Positions 24,452 to 33,626 of a DNA stretch of 64,000 nucleotides are shown piece by piece; positions within the stretch are counted from its first letter, which is position 1; each line of letters begins with the position of its first letter. The stretch lies in the NCBI GenBank assembly GCA_965603125.1, contig CBFDBU010000001.1, positions 1 to 64,000 on the forward strand, given 5' to 3'. Below the pieces are notes generated by a model that was not told the origin of the DNA, ran no database searches, and saw only the letters and a list, made by a program, of their open reading frames with translations. Origin of the DNA: JAJRTA01 sp965603125 (GTDB lineage: Bacteria > Zixibacteria > MSB-5A5 > GN15 > FEB-12). A program made the translations under genes and the position numbers.

Positions 24452-25171
24452 TTGGTTCGGATCAATAAATACCTGTCGCTCTGCGGAGTTACTTCCCGCC
24501 GTGGCGCCGACGATCTCGTACTACAGGGGCGAGTGACAGTCAATGATATCGTTGTCGAGAAGCCGGGGTCACGCGTCGATGAGGAGGACGACGTTGTCAA
24601 GGTCGACGGCGCGGAGGTCAGACCGGTGCGCGGCAAGGTTTATATCCTGCTGTACAAGCCGCGACGTGTGTTGACAACGCTGGATGACCCGGGCGGTCGC
24701 GCTACCGTCCGGGACCTGCTGAAAAGCCTGACCGTGCGGGTCTACCCTGTCGGCCGACTGGATTACGACACCGAGGGTGTCCTGCTGCTGACCAACGACG
24801 GTGACCTGGCCCACCGGTTGTCGCACCCCCGGTACCAGGTGACGAAAGTCTACGAGGCTGTAGTCGGGGGCGATTTTACCCGGGAGAACGCCGCCAGAAT
24901 CGAAGGGGGGATCAAACTCGAGGATGGCGCCGTCGGCCGGGCCAGCGTGCGCATTGTCGCCAGCGAGAAACGAACCACCAGAATACACCTGACGCTGACC
25001 GAGGGCCGCAAGCGGGAGGTGAAACAGCTTTGCCAGGCCGTAGGTGGCCCGGTCAGACGGCTTCGACGATTGCAGTTTGCCGGCATAACGACTCACGGCT
25101 TGAAGGTCGGTGGCTGGCGGCGACTCAGCGCCGCGGAAGTGGACCACCTGAAGTCCCTGGTGGGTCTTTAG
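24452..25171 (+). CDS. rluB: Ribosomal large-subunit pseudouridine synthase (RsuA/RluB family)
   Basis: A 239-residue enzyme that converts a specific rRNA uridine to pseudouridine. An N-terminal S4 RNA-binding domain (VRINKYLSLCGVTSRRGADDLV) is followed by the catalytic domain with the aspartate in GRLDYDTEGVLLLTNDG (about residues 102-118) and the C-terminal EGRKREVKQLCQAVG motif. The TTG at 24452 is used because S4 begins right after it and GGAAAGG lies upstream. Location after scpB favours RluB over RsuA. Target position in 23S RNA is inferred from the family. Confidence 0.9.
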   Translation: MVRINKYLSLCGVTSRRGADDLVLQGRVTVNDIVVEKPGSRVDEEDDVVKVDGAEVRPVRGKVYILLYKPRRVLTTLDDPGGRATVRDLLKSLTVRVYPVGRLDYDTEGVLLLTNDGDLAHRLSHPRYQVTKVYEAVVGGDFTRENAARIEGGIKLEDGAVGRASVRIVASEKRTTRIHLTLTEGRKREVKQLCQAVGGPVRRLRRLQFAGITTHGLKVGGWRRLSAAEVDHLKSLVGL

Positions 25172-25457
25172 ACTTTCGTCACATGTCGTCAGCAGGGCAG
25201 GTTCATCTTCAAACCTGCAGGTAAGCCTGTCTTTTGCGCTTCGCGCATGGCGGCCGGCGTCGCCGGTTCTTGCGCTTCGCGCATGGCGGGTCCGAAGACG
25301 GACCCACCCTACCGCTAAAACCAATTACAAAACAGCCTGAATGCGATGGGTGGCACTCTCAAACTTGTTTGGGAGTGACGTTTGGCAGGGTCCCACGTGA
25401 GCGGCAGACGCCCCGTCTGCCACTGGCCCCTGTATCCCGTCCGCCCTATAGACAGCG
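25172..25457. repeat. Repeat-rich intergenic region
   Basis: No gene. A 20-base direct repeat beginning TTGCGCTTCGCGCATGG stands at 25234-25253 and 25270-25289. It is followed by GGGTCC-gaagac-GGACCC (25288-25305). A further palindrome GGCAGAC-gcccc-GTCTGCC lies at 25403-25421. The region joins the ends of the convergent rluB and YihY genes. The hairpins could stop transcription or be mobile palindromic repeats. Confidence 0.55.
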
Positions 25458-26345
25458 CTATGACTTGCACCGCTCTCGATACAACTGGCCGATTTCAGCC
25501 CCAATGATAAAAACGATCGCCGTGTAGTATATCCAGAATGCGGAAGCCAGTACCAGGGCGTATGCCCCGTATATGCGTCTGAAAGTGACGAAGCTGGTTA
25601 CGTAGAAGCCAAAAAGTCGCTCGGCCAGATGCCACAGGATGGCGGCCGAGAGAGCGCTGACCACTATCGTTTTACGGGGCGGTCGTTTGTGTGGAACCGC
25701 AAAGTAGATAATGAAGAAACTGATCAAGATCAGGATAAACGACACCCCTTGTGACGCCAGAACCTCGGTGCCGCTGCCGGTCATACTGTCAAGAACCTCT
25801 ATACTGCCCGCGAACCTCTTCACGATGTTCAGGACCGGCAGGATAGTTATCGCAGTCAGAAAGTAAACGAGCACCAGAATCACCAGGCCCAGGTCGCGCA
25901 GTTTGCCGACAAGAGTGGACTCTTCGTCTTCGTTGCGGTAGACGGTGCTGAGAACGGTGCGCATGCTGCTGAAAAGACTGGTCGACGCGACGAGCAATCC
26001 GACAACCCCGATGATACCGGCGAGATTCTTGTAGATCACAAATTCATCCACCCGGGAGAACACCAGTTGTTTCAGCGTGGACGCGTAGTCCTCGTAGGGG
26101 ACGGCGTGATCGATGAACAGCTCAATTTCGGCCCTGATGGCGGGCCTGTCCAGGACTATGCCGAGGGCTGAGAATATGATGAGCACCATGGGAATGATGC
26201 ATACGATGAGCGAGAAAGCGAGCCCGCTTCCCAGCAGAAAAACGTGGTGGTTGCCGATACGGCGATAAATGCCACCGGCGTAGTAGCCGAAGAAACCTCC
26301 AGCGACTCGCAGGTACCGAAAAATCTTTTTGCCTGCTCCTGCCAT
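25458..26345 (-). CDS. YihY/BrkB-family inner-membrane protein
   Basis: A 295-residue protein with six hydrophobic segments. Typical motifs are the N-terminal FFGYYAGGIYRRIGNHHVFLLGSGLAFSLIV, the central YEDYASTLKQLVFSR and the C-terminal RRIYGAYALVLASAFWIYYTAIVFIIGAEIGQLY. The YihY family was once called ribonuclease BN. It is now thought to be a transporter or envelope factor of unknown substrate. It is transcribed divergently from the peptidase gene, with 89 bases between. Confidence 0.88.
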   Translation of the reverse strand: MAGAGKKIFRYLRVAGGFFGYYAGGIYRRIGNHHVFLLGSGLAFSLIVCIIPMVLIIFSALGIVLDRPAIRAEIELFIDHAVPYEDYASTLKQLVFSRVDEFVIYKNLAGIIGVVGLLVASTSLFSSMRTVLSTVYRNEDEESTLVGKLRDLGLVILVLVYFLTAITILPVLNIVKRFAGSIEVLDSMTGSGTEVLASQGVSFILILISFFIIYFAVPHKRPPRKTIVVSALSAAILWHLAERLFGFYVTSFVTFRRIYGAYALVLASAFWIYYTAIVFIIGAEIGQLYRERCKS

Positions 26346-26434
26346 TGCCGTCTCAAGATAGACGAGCCAGGCTGTGAATCAAGGTTGTTCTTGCGCAGCA
26401 TGCCGCTTGCCAGGGGAAGATTATTGACTACATT

Positions 26435-27412
26435 ATGCCAATGCGCATGCTTACGAGAACCGGATTGTCAGTCGGCCTGGTCGTCTTAGCTGCGGTGTCC
26501 CTTGCAGGCCGGGGATCACGGCCGGAACCGGTCGAGAGAGAGCATTTCGTGTTCTATTTCGACAACCCTCGTCACATAGACCGGGCCGAGAAGGTCCTGA
26601 ACGAGACGCGGGAACGCGTGCGGGCATTTCACCTGGACACCCTCAGTTACAAACCGGCGGTATTTCTCGTCGAAGACATCGAGCGCTTCCAAACACTGGT
26701 CGGGGGGCGGTTTCCCGACTGGGGCGCCGCCGCCGCGTTGCCTTATCGCCGGATGATTGTTCTCAAATCGCCCGATAAGTTCAATCTCAACAAACCGCTG
26801 GAGCAGTTGCTGGCCCACGAGTTCGCTCACCTGGTGGTAGCTGAAAAAGCCGGTCTTCATTCTGCCCCGCGCTGGTTCGATGAGGGGATGGCCATGCTCG
26901 TGTCCACCGAGTGGGGCTGGTCCGACAACCTGGCCATGAGTCGGGCGGCGGTCTTCGGCGAGTTCCTGCCGCTGGCGGATATCGAAAAAATGAACCGTTT
27001 CGGCGAAGGCAAAGCCCATGTAGCCTACGCCGAGTCGTACCTGGCCGTGCTCTATATACTGGATAATTACGGCAAAGAATCGCCGGCGCGGTTTCTGAAC
27101 GTCATATCCCGCGGCGGCTCGGTTTCCAAGGCCCTGATAGCGTCCACCGGCGCCAACAGCCGTGAGTTTGAGGTGGAGTTCCAAACGTATTTAACCAAAC
27201 GATTTAATATAGTGACATTGTTTATGGATACTTTGCTGTTCTGGCTGGCCCTGTCGGTGATCCTGCTGATTGCGATATACGTGCGCTACCGGAAGCGACG
27301 TAAGTATTTCAAGAAGTGGGAAGAAGAAGAAAAACTGCAATCCACGGATTTCGACTACGGTGATCCCGATCACCCCGAGCAGACCGATGACGACGAACCA
27401 TGGCGAGCCTGA
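26435..27412 (+). CDS. Membrane-anchored gluzincin metallopeptidase (peptidase MA-like)
   Basis: A 325-residue protein. An N-terminal signal or anchor (residues 8-26) leads to an exported domain with the zinc motif HEFAH (about 128-132) and a downstream glutamate in RWFDEGMAMLVS, the layout of the peptidase MA-like family. A second transmembrane helix near residues 260-280 (FMDTLLFWLALSVILLIAIYV) is followed by a basic then acidic cytoplasmic tail (KRRKYFKKWEEEEK, DDDEPW). It is thus a bitopic periplasmic protease. The stop overlaps the next gene by 13 bases. The substrate is unknown. Confidence 0.8.
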   Translation: MPMRMLTRTGLSVGLVVLAAVSLAGRGSRPEPVEREHFVFYFDNPRHIDRAEKVLNETRERVRAFHLDTLSYKPAVFLVEDIERFQTLVGGRFPDWGAAAALPYRRMIVLKSPDKFNLNKPLEQLLAHEFAHLVVAEKAGLHSAPRWFDEGMAMLVSTEWGWSDNLAMSRAAVFGEFLPLADIEKMNRFGEGKAHVAYAESYLAVLYILDNYGKESPARFLNVISRGGSVSKALIASTGANSREFEVEFQTYLTKRFNIVTLFMDTLLFWLALSVILLIAIYVRYRKRRKYFKKWEEEEKLQSTDFDYGDPDHPEQTDDDEPWRA

Positions 27413-28278
27413 CCCACAATCTGGAATACCTGGCAACCGCGGCGGGGGTCAGGCTCATGCATGTCCTGTCGCCTTCCCTGGCTGACGCCTTCGGCGCTTC
27501 CCTGGGAAGCCTCGCTCATGCCGTGCTGACTTCGCGTCGTCGCATCGCTCTTGACAACCTTGAGTGGGCAATGGGGGACAGCCTTCTCGAAGAGGAAAGA
27601 CGACAGATCGTAAGGAATGTGTTTCGCAACACCGGGCGCACGCTGGTGGAGTTTGCCCGCATAGGAAAGACAGTCAGGGCGGGAATTAGCGAGATTATCG
27701 TTGGTGACGGACTGGAGTACCTTCGCCAGGTGCAGTCCGAGGGCAAAGGAGGCATCGTGGTGACGGCCCACTTCGGAAGCTGGGAGCTGTTCGGCGCCTG
27801 GGTCGGCACCCTGGGCTTCCCGATGGATTTCGTGACCGGCGTTCAGCATAACCAGAAGGTGGACAGGCTTCTCACCGGTTTCCGGAAAGAGATCGGCGTG
27901 GATTTGATCTCGATAGCCAAAGGTGTCAAGGGCGTCTTCAAATCGCTCAGGGCAAACCGGCTGGTGGGTTTGATCTCCGACCAGCACGCCCCCTCCGGGG
28001 TGGTGGTCGACTTCTTCGGCCGCCGGGCTTCCACACCCAAGGGCCCGGCGGCTTTCGCGGTGCGGTCGGGAGCGCCCGTGCTGCCGTTCGTGATGCGCCG
28101 GGAACGGTCCGATCGGCACGTGGTCATGGCCGGCCAACCGGTCTATCCCCCTGATACCGGTGACACCGACAAAGACATTGCGACGGTGACGGCGGCATAC
28201 ACGAAGTACTTCGAGTCCTGCATTCGCCGGTACCCCGACCAATGGCTCTGGACACACAGGCGTTGGAAGGTCGACTGA
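27400..28278 (+). CDS. Lysophospholipid/lipid A acyltransferase (LpxL/HtrB-like)
   Basis: A 292-residue acyltransferase of the Kdo2-lipid A lauroyl/myristoyl family. The HX4E-like catalytic site appears as TAHFGSWELFGAW (about residues 124-136). The second block SLRANRLVGLISDQHAP (about 186-202) and the third VDFFGRRASTPKGPAAFA are standard. It probably adds secondary acyl chains to lipid A or a related membrane lipid at the inner membrane face, implying an outer membrane. Its ATG lies inside the end of the peptidase gene. Confidence 0.88.
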   Translation: MASLTHNLEYLATAAGVRLMHVLSPSLADAFGASLGSLAHAVLTSRRRIALDNLEWAMGDSLLEEERRQIVRNVFRNTGRTLVEFARIGKTVRAGISEIIVGDGLEYLRQVQSEGKGGIVVTAHFGSWELFGAWVGTLGFPMDFVTGVQHNQKVDRLLTGFRKEIGVDLISIAKGVKGVFKSLRANRLVGLISDQHAPSGVVVDFFGRRASTPKGPAAFAVRSGAPVLPFVMRRERSDRHVVMAGQPVYPPDTGDTDKDIATVTAAYTKYFESCIRRYPDQWLWTHRRWKVD

Positions 28279-28412
28279 GGGTAACGAAACTTTCGCCTAC
28301 CGGGTGAGTAGTGAGGTATAAATGTCTGAATACCGGGCCAATACCGGCGGTCAATTCTGCTTTGGCAGGGTCGCAAGAGCGCAAATCTGAGTCGGAGAGC
28401 GAAAGGTAGTCA

Positions 28413-29672
28413 ATGAAGAAATATGTATACATCGGGATTGTGCTGGTTGTAGTGCTGGGGGGCTACTACGGGGTGGATGCCATTTTTACCAGATCCTACG
28501 ACATCCCTACCGCCGATGCAACCAGGGGGGAATTCGTTATCTCGCAGAACGCCAACGGGACGGTAGACGCCAAACGCGCTTTCACACTCAGCGCGCCGCG
28601 CATTCGAGGTCTCCAGATTACCTGGCTCGCGCCGGAAGGATCAACGATACAGGAGGGCGAGCCGGTGATCAAATTCGATGCTTCCCAGCAGATCGCCGAT
28701 CTGGCCGATCACGAGTCGGACCTCAAGATCAAGACGGCGGCGCTCGAACGCGCTCGGAAGGAGTACACCATCCAGGAGAAGGAACTGACCCTTGACCTGG
28801 AGAAATCGCGCCGCAACTATGATGAGAAAAAGCACGAAGCTCCCCGTATCGCCGAGGAAGCCCTGCTCGAAAAGGAACTGGCCGAACTCAACTTCGACGC
28901 CAAGCTCGAACAGTTGAAAGGCGATGTGGACAAGGCCGAGGTTGAAGTCGACCGCGCCCGCGACAAAACCAACCTGGCCCGCAGAGATCTGGACCAGATG
29001 ACTATCATGGCGCCCACTCCGGGGCTGGTAGTCTATCTTGAGATATGGAAAGGCTCCGGCATGAGCAAGGTGCAGGAGGGCGACTCCCCCTGGCCCGGGA
29101 TGGGACTGGTCAAGCTGCCCGATCTGGCCGAGATGATCGTCAAAACAGCCGTGTCGGAGGTGGATGCCAACAAGGTCGACTCCGGCCAGGAAGTCGTCGT
29201 GGTGCTTGACGCCATGCCGGACAAGAGATATCAGGGCGAGGTCTACAAGAAGGGCACCCTGGCCCGGAAAAAGGACTACAATTCCAAGATAAATGTTTTC
29301 GACGTGGAAATCGCTATTTCAGACCACGACGAAAACCTCAAACCGGGCATGTCAGCCTCGTGTGACATAATCGTGGAGCGCCTTCCCGATATCGTGTCGG
29401 TGCCGCTGGAGGCTGTGTTTGAGGTGGAAGGACAGACTGTCGTCTATTTTGAGAACAAGAAAAGAGTAGAGGTCGAGGTGGGACGACGAAATGACGTCGG
29501 TATCGAGGTGCTATCCGGTCTGGAAGGTGATGAGAGCGTGTGCCTTCTGGATCCAACGCTGGATGAACAGGGCCTGCCGGGCGACCGGGCGACCGAACCG
29601 GAACTCAACAAGGGCCGGGGACAGGGTGGCCCGACGACCGGCCGCAAACCGAGCGGGCGGAAAAGGCGCTGA
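28413..29672 (+). CDS. HlyD/MacA-type periplasmic adaptor
   Basis: A 419-residue membrane fusion protein. An N-terminal membrane anchor (residues 5-21) is followed by a lipoyl-like half (GLQITWLAPEGSTIQEGEPVIKFD). A long charged coiled coil covers about residues 90-190. The second lipoyl half and beta-barrel domains include KPGMSASCDIIVERLPDIVSVPLEAVFE. A Gly/Arg/Lys-rich tail ends the protein. Such adaptors bridge an inner-membrane ABC or RND pump and a TolC-type channel. The next genes are a MacB-like permease and a TolC-family protein, so the three form one export system. GAAAGG lies before the ATG. Confidence 0.9.
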   Translation: MKKYVYIGIVLVVVLGGYYGVDAIFTRSYDIPTADATRGEFVISQNANGTVDAKRAFTLSAPRIRGLQITWLAPEGSTIQEGEPVIKFDASQQIADLADHESDLKIKTAALERARKEYTIQEKELTLDLEKSRRNYDEKKHEAPRIAEEALLEKELAELNFDAKLEQLKGDVDKAEVEVDRARDKTNLARRDLDQMTIMAPTPGLVVYLEIWKGSGMSKVQEGDSPWPGMGLVKLPDLAEMIVKTAVSEVDANKVDSGQEVVVVLDAMPDKRYQGEVYKKGTLARKKDYNSKINVFDVEIAISDHDENLKPGMSASCDIIVERLPDIVSVPLEAVFEVEGQTVVYFENKKRVEVEVGRRNDVGIEVLSGLEGDESVCLLDPTLDEQGLPGDRATEPELNKGRGQGGPTTGRKPSGRKRR

Positions 29673-29692
29673 ACGCGCTATCGGCAGGGCTC

Positions 29693-31000
29693 ATGAATTA
29701 CGGTCGGATATACGAAATATCGTTTGACTCTCTCCGGGAGCACAGGCTCAGGACTTTCCTGACTATGCTGGGGGTCATCTTCGGCGTGGGCGCTGTGATC
29801 GCCATGCTGTCCATCGGCGAAGGCGCCAAACGCGAGGCGCTCGAACAGATTTCCATTCTCGGTATCAACAACATCATCGTCAAGGCCAAGGCTCCGGATG
29901 TCGAACAAGCCTCGGACCAGGGCCTGGCCCGTTCACCCGGGCTGTCGGTCGCCGACGGTGAGAACATTGCCCGCTATTCCGAGCTGGTGGAGAACGTCGT
30001 CTTCCAGCGATTTGAATCGGTTCCCAAGATGTCCTACGGCTCCCAGACGGCCGAGGTCAGGGTGGTGGCCACGGAACCATCTTTTGTGCTTTCATCGTCG
30101 ATTGAGGTCGAGCGGGGTCGCTTTGTGACTGATTTGGACATGGAGGCTTTCGCCCAGGTGTGCGTGCTGGGGGCCAAGGCCAGGCGAGCCCTCTTTGCGT
30201 TCGAGGATCCCATAGGTAAGCGGGTCAGGATCGGGGACTGGAACTTCACCGTGGTGGGTGTCATGGCGGATAAATACATCGCCCGCGGCAAGGTGGAAGG
30301 GTTTGAACTGAAGAACTTCAACGAGGACGTCTATATCCCTTTCACAACCGCCGTGAAGAAATACGACCGCACCTTTGCAGGGCAGACGACGTTCGGTAGT
30401 GGCGGGTTCTTTTTATCCATTGAGACTGGTGAAGAGCAGAAGTTCAACACACCGGAAGTCGACCAGCTCACCATTACCGTGACGGACCTCAAGTATGTCC
30501 CCGTCGTGACCAAACTGGTGAAGCGCATGCTTGCCCGGCGGCACGCTGGTGTTGAGGACTATGAGATCGTGGTGCCGGAATCGCTTTTGAGGCAATCGCA
30601 AAAGACGCAGCGGATATTCAATATCGTGATGGGGGCTATTGCCGGCATATCGCTTCTCGTCGGCGGTATCGGCATCATGAACATAATGCTGGCCACGGTG
30701 CTCGAGAGGACGCGCGAGATCGGCATACGCCGTTCCGTGGGGGCCACGCGACTGGATATCATGCGCCAGTTCCTGATTGAGGCCGTGGTCATCTGCCTGG
30801 TCGGTTGCGTCCTCGGCCTGGGGATAGGACTCCTGCTGGCGCGCGGTATCGCCTTCTACGCCGAGTGGCCTACGGTGGTTTCGGCCTACTCCATTCTCCT
30901 GGCGGTGGGGGTTTCAACCGCGGTGGGTGTAATCTTCGGGCTTTACCCGGCCCGCAAGGCGGCCCGGCTGGATGTAATCGACGCCCTGAGATATGAATGA
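29693..31000 (+). CDS. MacB/FtsX-type ABC transporter permease
   Basis: A 435-residue permease. A first transmembrane helix (about residues 20-40, LRTFLTMLGVIFGVGAVIAML) is followed by a MacB-like periplasmic domain (about 45-300) and three C-terminal helices of the FtsX domain (MGAIAGISLLVGGIGIMNIML, then EIGIRRSVGATRLDIMRQFLIEAVV). It has no ATPase domain of its own, and no ABC ATPase gene lies between the adaptor and this gene, unlike the usual MacA-ATPase-MacB order. Export of lipoproteins, peptides or drugs is possible. Confidence 0.9.
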   Translation: MNYGRIYEISFDSLREHRLRTFLTMLGVIFGVGAVIAMLSIGEGAKREALEQISILGINNIIVKAKAPDVEQASDQGLARSPGLSVADGENIARYSELVENVVFQRFESVPKMSYGSQTAEVRVVATEPSFVLSSSIEVERGRFVTDLDMEAFAQVCVLGAKARRALFAFEDPIGKRVRIGDWNFTVVGVMADKYIARGKVEGFELKNFNEDVYIPFTTAVKKYDRTFAGQTTFGSGGFFLSIETGEEQKFNTPEVDQLTITVTDLKYVPVVTKLVKRMLARRHAGVEDYEIVVPESLLRQSQKTQRIFNIVMGAIAGISLLVGGIGIMNIMLATVLERTREIGIRRSVGATRLDIMRQFLIEAVVICLVGCVLGLGIGLLLARGIAFYAEWPTVVSAYSILLAVGVSTAVGVIFGLYPARKAARLDVIDALRYE

Positions 31001-31030
31001 GCGACAGAGTCGCCCCAGTTGAGGTTGGTA

Positions 31031-32494
31031 ATGAAACGTTCTGCTTTAATGCCCGGGGCCGGTCTTTGGCCCGCAGTAGTGCTGTTGTCGGTATGCCTTT
31101 CCGTCCCGGTCACGGCACGGGAGTTGACTCTTGAGGAGGCGCTGGACATCGCCCTGAATCGCACCGGTCGTGGAGAGATTATCAGGGGGAATCTCGAGGT
31201 GGCCGAAGAGACCTACTTCGCCGAGAAGATCAACTTTTACCTGCCGGAGATATCGATCAACAGCTCCCTTCCGTCTTACGGCGTTTCCGAGCGTTGGGGC
31301 TATCTGCCTGGAACGGACGAAAAGGGCGCCGTGAGCGAACCGTACCTGGATTTCGACGCCGACATCACGTTGAACCAGAACCTCATCACAGGCGGTGACC
31401 TCACGGTGAGGGCCGACCTGACACGCCAGGACCGGGAGCATCCCGATCGAGTAGGAAATCCCGTCGATGAATTCAGCCGGTTGGGCCGTTTCAATGTCGC
31501 TTTCACCCAGCCCATACTCAAACCGTCCGATCCCAAGTTCGAACTGGCCAACAAGGGGGATGATCTGGATATCGCCCGGTTGACCCGCGTGGAAGAGTCC
31601 GCCGCTCTTCAGGGGGAAGTTATCGAATGTTATTTTGGAGTGCTGCAGGCGGCGCTCCAGTCCGACATAGCTCACGATCAGTACGAGGCAGCCTGTCTCA
31701 AGGGGGCGGTTGACTCCGCCAAGCTCCAGGACGGCGTGATTTCTGACGAGGATTGGCTGGAGTCGGCCTCGGCGCGTCTTGATGCGGAACTGGCGCAATT
31801 CGAGGCCGACAGCGACGCTGCCGAGCAGAAGCGTCTGCTGATGGGTTTGCTGGATATTGACGCCACTGAACCGGTCACTCCCGAGGTTCCGGAGTTCGGC
31901 CTGTCGCTAAGCCTGCAGGAACAACAGCGGCTGGCTGACCGCTGGAGAGAGAGCATCTCGATCGTGAGAGCCCGCCACGAGTATGAGAAGACCAAACGCC
32001 AGGCTGACTACACGGCCTCGTCATGCGGACTGTCCGGCACTATTTCCGCCAACTACAACCCTGTGCGCGGCAGAGTGGAAGATGCCGGCCTTAGCGAAGA
32101 TCTCAGGACAGACAGCTGGGGCGTGAAGCTCGAGTTGTCATACCCTCTGTGGGATGGTGGGGCCTCCGGCGCGTCGGCCAGAGCCTCCCGCCTCTCCGCC
32201 GAGCAAGCCCGGCTGAAGTATGACAACGAGGAGAAATCGGCGCGAGCGGAAGTGGCCAACCTCATCAACCAGCACAATGTAAGCTATCGCAAGCTGGAGG
32301 TGCTGAGAAAGCAGATCGGACTGGCCGCGAGTCGGCTTGATATCGCACGGTCACGCCTGGACGATGGGCAGATTTCTATGTTGACCTTCCTTGAGAGCAG
32401 GGTTTCTTACTACGAAGTCAGGAACAACTACCTTGAGGAGTTGAAGGGCTATTTCAACTGCAAGGTTGACCTGGAATGCAGATACGCTGATTGA
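31031..32494 (+). CDS. TolC-family outer-membrane channel
   Basis: A 487-residue protein with a signal peptide (ALMPGAGLWPAVVLLSVCLSVPVTA) and two outer-membrane-efflux halves rich in long helices. The first is ELTLEEALDIALNRTGRGEII; the second contains WGVKLELSYPLWDGGASGASARAS and REEKSARAEVANLINQ-like coils. It would form the trimeric tunnel receiving cargo from the HlyD/MacB-like pair upstream. I chose the ATG at 31031, with TGAGG upstream, over 31019. Its stop overlaps the start of the next gene. Confidence 0.88.
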   Translation: MKRSALMPGAGLWPAVVLLSVCLSVPVTARELTLEEALDIALNRTGRGEIIRGNLEVAEETYFAEKINFYLPEISINSSLPSYGVSERWGYLPGTDEKGAVSEPYLDFDADITLNQNLITGGDLTVRADLTRQDREHPDRVGNPVDEFSRLGRFNVAFTQPILKPSDPKFELANKGDDLDIARLTRVEESAALQGEVIECYFGVLQAALQSDIAHDQYEAACLKGAVDSAKLQDGVISDEDWLESASARLDAELAQFEADSDAAEQKRLLMGLLDIDATEPVTPEVPEFGLSLSLQEQQRLADRWRESISIVRARHEYEKTKRQADYTASSCGLSGTISANYNPVRGRVEDAGLSEDLRTDSWGVKLELSYPLWDGGASGASARASRLSAEQARLKYDNEEKSARAEVANLINQHNVSYRKLEVLRKQIGLAASRLDIARSRLDDGQISMLTFLESRVSYYEVRNNYLEELKGYFNCKVDLECRYAD

Positions 32495-33537
32495 TGGCTG
32501 ACAAGGTTCTCATTCGAACTCCCAATCACCTGGGTGACTGCTTGATGGCGTTACCCATGATTAACGAAACGCGGGAGGCCTACCCCGGGTCAACGGTCAC
32601 CGTCATGGCGCCCGATCATCTCACTGTCCTGTATGAGCTTAACCCCGCAATCGACCGCATTCTGGCGATACCGGCCGCGCACGTCCACGGCCTTATCGGA
32701 GTCATCAAGATAAGGGATATCATCGCGCCGCACGCCTTTGATCTGGGTTATATTCTCCCGCCCTCCTTCGGTGCTGCCGCCGGGTTCAAACTGGCGGGAA
32801 TCAAGAAACGGATAGGCTACATAAGCGATGGCCGACGGTTACTGCTTAGCAAACCGCTTCCCCTTCCAACCCCGCTCAGTTCCACCCACCGCAGTGAAAC
32901 CTACTTCAATCTGCTGCGTCGGGCGGCCGGTGCGGACCCGGAATTCGTTCGCCCCAAGCTGTTCCTGAACGAACAGGACACCGCCGGTGCGGAAGATATT
33001 CTCTCCCGTTTCGGCGTCGGAAAAAGCGAGCCGTATTCTGTTCTGGCCGTGCGGGCCGTGGCTGAATCAAGACGATGGGGACTTCCCAGGTATACTGATT
33101 TGGCCAAACGCTTGATCTCGTCTTATGGCCTCAAGGTGGTTCTCGTCGGCTCGTCGGACGACGCGCGTGACGGAGACACGGTTGTATCTTCGGCAGGGTC
33201 CGGGGACGTGACCAACCTGGCCGGAAAAACCGGCCTGCGCGAGTCGGCGGCTGTGATCTCCCGCGCCCGGTTCTTCGTGGGAAACGACTCCGGACCAGCC
33301 CATCTTGCGGCCGCAGTTGGTATCCCGCTGGTGGTACTCTCCGGAGCCGATCAGCCAAAAGAGACGTCGCCCCTCTCACCGCGAAAACAACTCATATACC
33401 TCGACCATCTTGACTGCATCAGTTGCGTGAAGAACGTCTGTCCGCTGAAAGGCGAGGGACACATGCGCTGCATGACGGAAATAACGGTCGATATGGTCAC
33501 CGATGCGATAGACGAACTCCTGCGGAGTATTGACTGA
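32494..33537 (+). CDS. Glycosyltransferase family 9 (heptosyltransferase-like)
   Basis: A 347-residue GT-B enzyme close to ADP-heptose:LPS heptosyltransferase II. Motifs are the N-terminal VLIRTPNHLGDCLMALPMI and the C-terminal nucleotide-sugar site FFVGNDSGPAHLAAAVGIPLVVL (about residues 258-280), with a terminal cysteine group (CISCVKNVCPLKG) seen in many family members. It adds a heptose or similar sugar to lipopolysaccharide core. The ATG overlaps the TolC stop, hinting that the export genes and envelope glycan synthesis are expressed together. The IS630 element is inserted only 55 bases after its stop. Confidence 0.88.
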   Translation: MADKVLIRTPNHLGDCLMALPMINETREAYPGSTVTVMAPDHLTVLYELNPAIDRILAIPAAHVHGLIGVIKIRDIIAPHAFDLGYILPPSFGAAAGFKLAGIKKRIGYISDGRRLLLSKPLPLPTPLSSTHRSETYFNLLRRAAGADPEFVRPKLFLNEQDTAGAEDILSRFGVGKSEPYSVLAVRAVAESRRWGLPRYTDLAKRLISSYGLKVVLVGSSDDARDGDTVVSSAGSGDVTNLAGKTGLRESAAVISRARFFVGNDSGPAHLAAAVGIPLVVLSGADQPKETSPLSPRKQLIYLDHLDCISCVKNVCPLKGEGHMRCMTEITVDMVTDAIDELLRSID

Positions 33538-33626
33538 TATTCCTCGATTCCCGACATTCATCGCTAGTTTGAACCCCGACCTCGGTCAGACTTATAGTCT
33601 TCTGTACAAGTAATGCAATAGTCACG

